Origin: Pseudomonadota bacterium
Lineage (GTDB): Bacteria; Myxococcota; UBA9042; PHBI01
Assembly (NCBI GenBank): GCA_005772945.1
Contig: SXIE01000045.1
Location: forward strand, 1 to 6,422
Reading direction: 5' to 3'
DNA length: 6,422 nt
Below are positions 5,166 through 6,422 of the stretch, one piece after another (within the stretch, counting starts at the first letter, position 1; each line of letters starts with the position of its first letter). The translations under genes and the position numbers were made by a program. Below the pieces are notes generated by a model. That model made no database searches. It was not told where the DNA came from and was given only the letters and a program-made list of their open reading frames with translations.

Positions 5166-6422
5166 TCAGGCCGTGTAGAGCTTGGCGATCTCGTCGCCGT
5201 ATTTCGCCATGACGTTGCGGCGCTTCACCTTCAGGGACGGCGTGAGCATCCCGTTGTCCGTCGAGAAGTCCTCGGTCGCGAGGACGAATTTCTCGGGGCG
5301 CTCGAAACCCTTGAAGTCCACGCCCAGCTTGACGATTTCGTCCTTGATGAGGGCCGTCACTTCCGGTCGCGCGACGAGCTCGGCCGGCGTCTTGGCGTTC
5401 AGGCCCTGGCCTTCGGCCCACCCCTTGAGCGCGTCGAAGTCGGGCACGATGACCGCCGTGTTGTACGGTCGGTTCGTGCCGTCGACCATGATGTTCGCGA
5501 TGTACTGCGAGAGCCGCAGCTTCTCCTCGAGCGGCGCCGGCGCGACGTATTTGCCATTCTCGAGTTTGTACTGCTCTTTCACGCGCCCAGTGATGAAGAC
5601 GAAACCGTCCTTGTCGACGCGCCCCATGTCGCCCGAGCGGAAGCCACGCGTCTCGGTGAAGACCTTCGCGTCCTCGTCGGGCAAGTTGTGGTAACCTTTC
5701 ATGATATTCGGTCCGGCGATGATGATCTCGCCCTGGCCCTCGGGCGCGACGTCGACCGGGACGATCGTGATCGTGACGCCCGGGATCGCGCGTCCGACCG
5801 ATCCGATCTTGCGTCCGGCCGGCGTATTGGCGGTGGCAATCGGGCTGGTTTCCGTGAGGCCGTAGCCCTCGTAGACGGTGATGCCGAGATTGTCGATGAA
5901 CTCGCCGACGTCCTTGGAGAGCGCGGCGCCGCCCGAGAAAGCGTACTTGAGACGCCCGCCGAAACGCGCGCGGACCTTCTCGGCGACGAGCTTGTCGAGG
6001 ACCTTGAACTGGAGGCCGGTGATGAAGCCAGCGCTCTTGCCCTCGGCCTCTCGCTCCTTCTTGAGTGCCGCCACTTTCAGCATCTTCTTGAAGAGCTTCA
6101 GCTTGAGGCCGCCGGCCTCGTTCATCTTCTTGTTCACGCCGTCGTAGATGCGATTGAAGATGCGGGGCACCGAGAAGAGCAAGGTCGGGCGGACCTCGGC
6201 GAGGTTGTCGATGATGGTCGAGACCGACTCGGCCAGGCCCATCGACGCGCCGTAGGACAGCATGCAGTGGAGCTCGACGGTCTGCCCGAAGCTGTGGGCC
6301 CAGGGCAGAAACGAGAGTGACACGTCGCCCGTCGTCATCGGGAAGATCTGGTGCACGGCGTTGATATTCGAGCAGATATTGTCGTGGGTGAGGAGCACGC
6401 CCTTCGGGTTGCCGGTCGTGCC
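5166..6422 (-). CDS. Long-chain fatty-acid--CoA ligase (AMP-forming), N-terminus beyond window
   Basis: 418 residues are visible, running off the right edge with no stop; the GTG at 6398 is an internal Val. The first residues GTTGNPKGVLLTH are the phosphate-binding loop of the AMP-forming acyl-CoA ligase superfamily, so roughly the first third is missing. Numbering from the edge, LPWAHSFGQ (39-47) is typical of long-chain acyl-CoA synthetases, YGLTETSP (187-194) is the adenylate motif, SGDMGR (263-268) holds the ribose-binding Asp, and GRVKEQYKLENGKYVAP (279-295) is the hinge. TPSLKVKRR near 394-402 probably carries the C-terminal catalytic Lys. The enzyme activates fatty acids with ATP and CoA, usually at the inner membrane, for beta-oxidation or lipid synthesis. 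The hinge region resembles FadD15-type ligases more than E. coli FadD. It is first in a tight leftward unit; the next gene begins 4 bases after its stop. Confidence 0.93.
   Translation of the reverse strand, partial: GTTGNPKGVLLTHDNICSNINAVHQIFPMTTGDVSLSFLPWAHSFGQTVELHCMLSYGASMGLAESVSTIIDNLAEVRPTLLFSVPRIFNRIYDGVNKKMNEAGGLKLKLFKKMLKVAALKKEREAEGKSAGFITGLQFKVLDKLVAEKVRARFGGRLKYAFSGGAALSKDVGEFIDNLGITVYEGYGLTETSPIATANTPAGRKIGSVGRAIPGVTITIVPVDVAPEGQGEIIIAGPNIMKGYHNLPDEDAKVFTETRGFRSGDMGRVDKDGFVFITGRVKEQYKLENGKYVAPAPLEEKLRLSQYIANIMVDGTNRPYNTAVIVPDFDALKGWAEGQGLNAKTPAELVARPEVTALIKDEIVKLGVDFKGFERPEKFVLATEDFSTDNGMLTPSLKVKRRNVMAKYGDEIAKLYTA

Noticed and set aside
4950..6320. Plus-strand open frame of 456 codons
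   Set aside because: It is antisense to the acyl-CoA ligase, whose motifs are unmistakable. The Asp/Arg/Val-rich product with no motif is a mirror effect.
1..6422. CRISPR arrays, tRNA or rRNA genes, transposases, phage or defence genes
   Set aside because: None seen: there are no regularly spaced direct repeats, no clear cloverleaf, and almost all sequence is covered by the six genes.

Overview
The window is very GC-rich, densely coding DNA with six protein genes, and no intergenic gap exceeds about 65 bases. Nothing identifies the host directly. High GC, a PDZ plus MORN-repeat lipoprotein, an orphan cysteine-containing exported protein and dispersed repeats inside reading frames all suit a large-genome member of the former Deltaproteobacteria (Myxococcota-like). 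That placement is inference only.

Layout: (1) 1-1031, plus strand: C-terminal part of the small subunit of glutamate synthase (gltD), cut by the window start. (2) 1093-2133, plus strand: a predicted lipoprotein with a PDZ-like domain followed by MORN-like repeats, with a clear GGAGG ribosome binding site. (3) 2137-3552, minus strand: an exported protein of unknown function with eight cysteines in the mature part, convergent with gene 2 with only 3 bases between the stop codons. (4-6) 3617-6422, minus strand: a tight three-gene unit read leftward. It starts with a long-chain fatty-acid-CoA ligase (N-terminus beyond the right edge). A SirB1/YchA-type transglutaminase-like protein follows after 4 bases, and then a GNAT acetyltransferase whose ATG directly abuts the preceding stop (TAGATG). 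The spacing implies co-transcription and probably translational coupling. The three functions do not form a known pathway.

The most interesting structure is not a gene. Three places, all inside coding sequence, carry related short palindromic sequences that begin with CTCGCGAAG and end with TGCCCGCGA on the plus strand: 276-366 in gltD, 4115-4145 in the GNAT gene and 4836-4891 in the SirB1-like gene. Each 9-mer was seen only at these three places, always paired. The copies differ in length (91, 31 and 56 bp) because the centre varies. Two centres contain inverted repeats; the shortest looks like an internal deletion of the longest. Each falls in a stretch of protein that looks extra to its family: a loop of about 31 residues in GltD, the N-terminal extension of the acetyltransferase, and a loop of about 19 residues in the SirB1-like protein. 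This resembles a miniature palindromic element that enters genes without breaking their frames. I know of no named family it belongs to and could not run a search.
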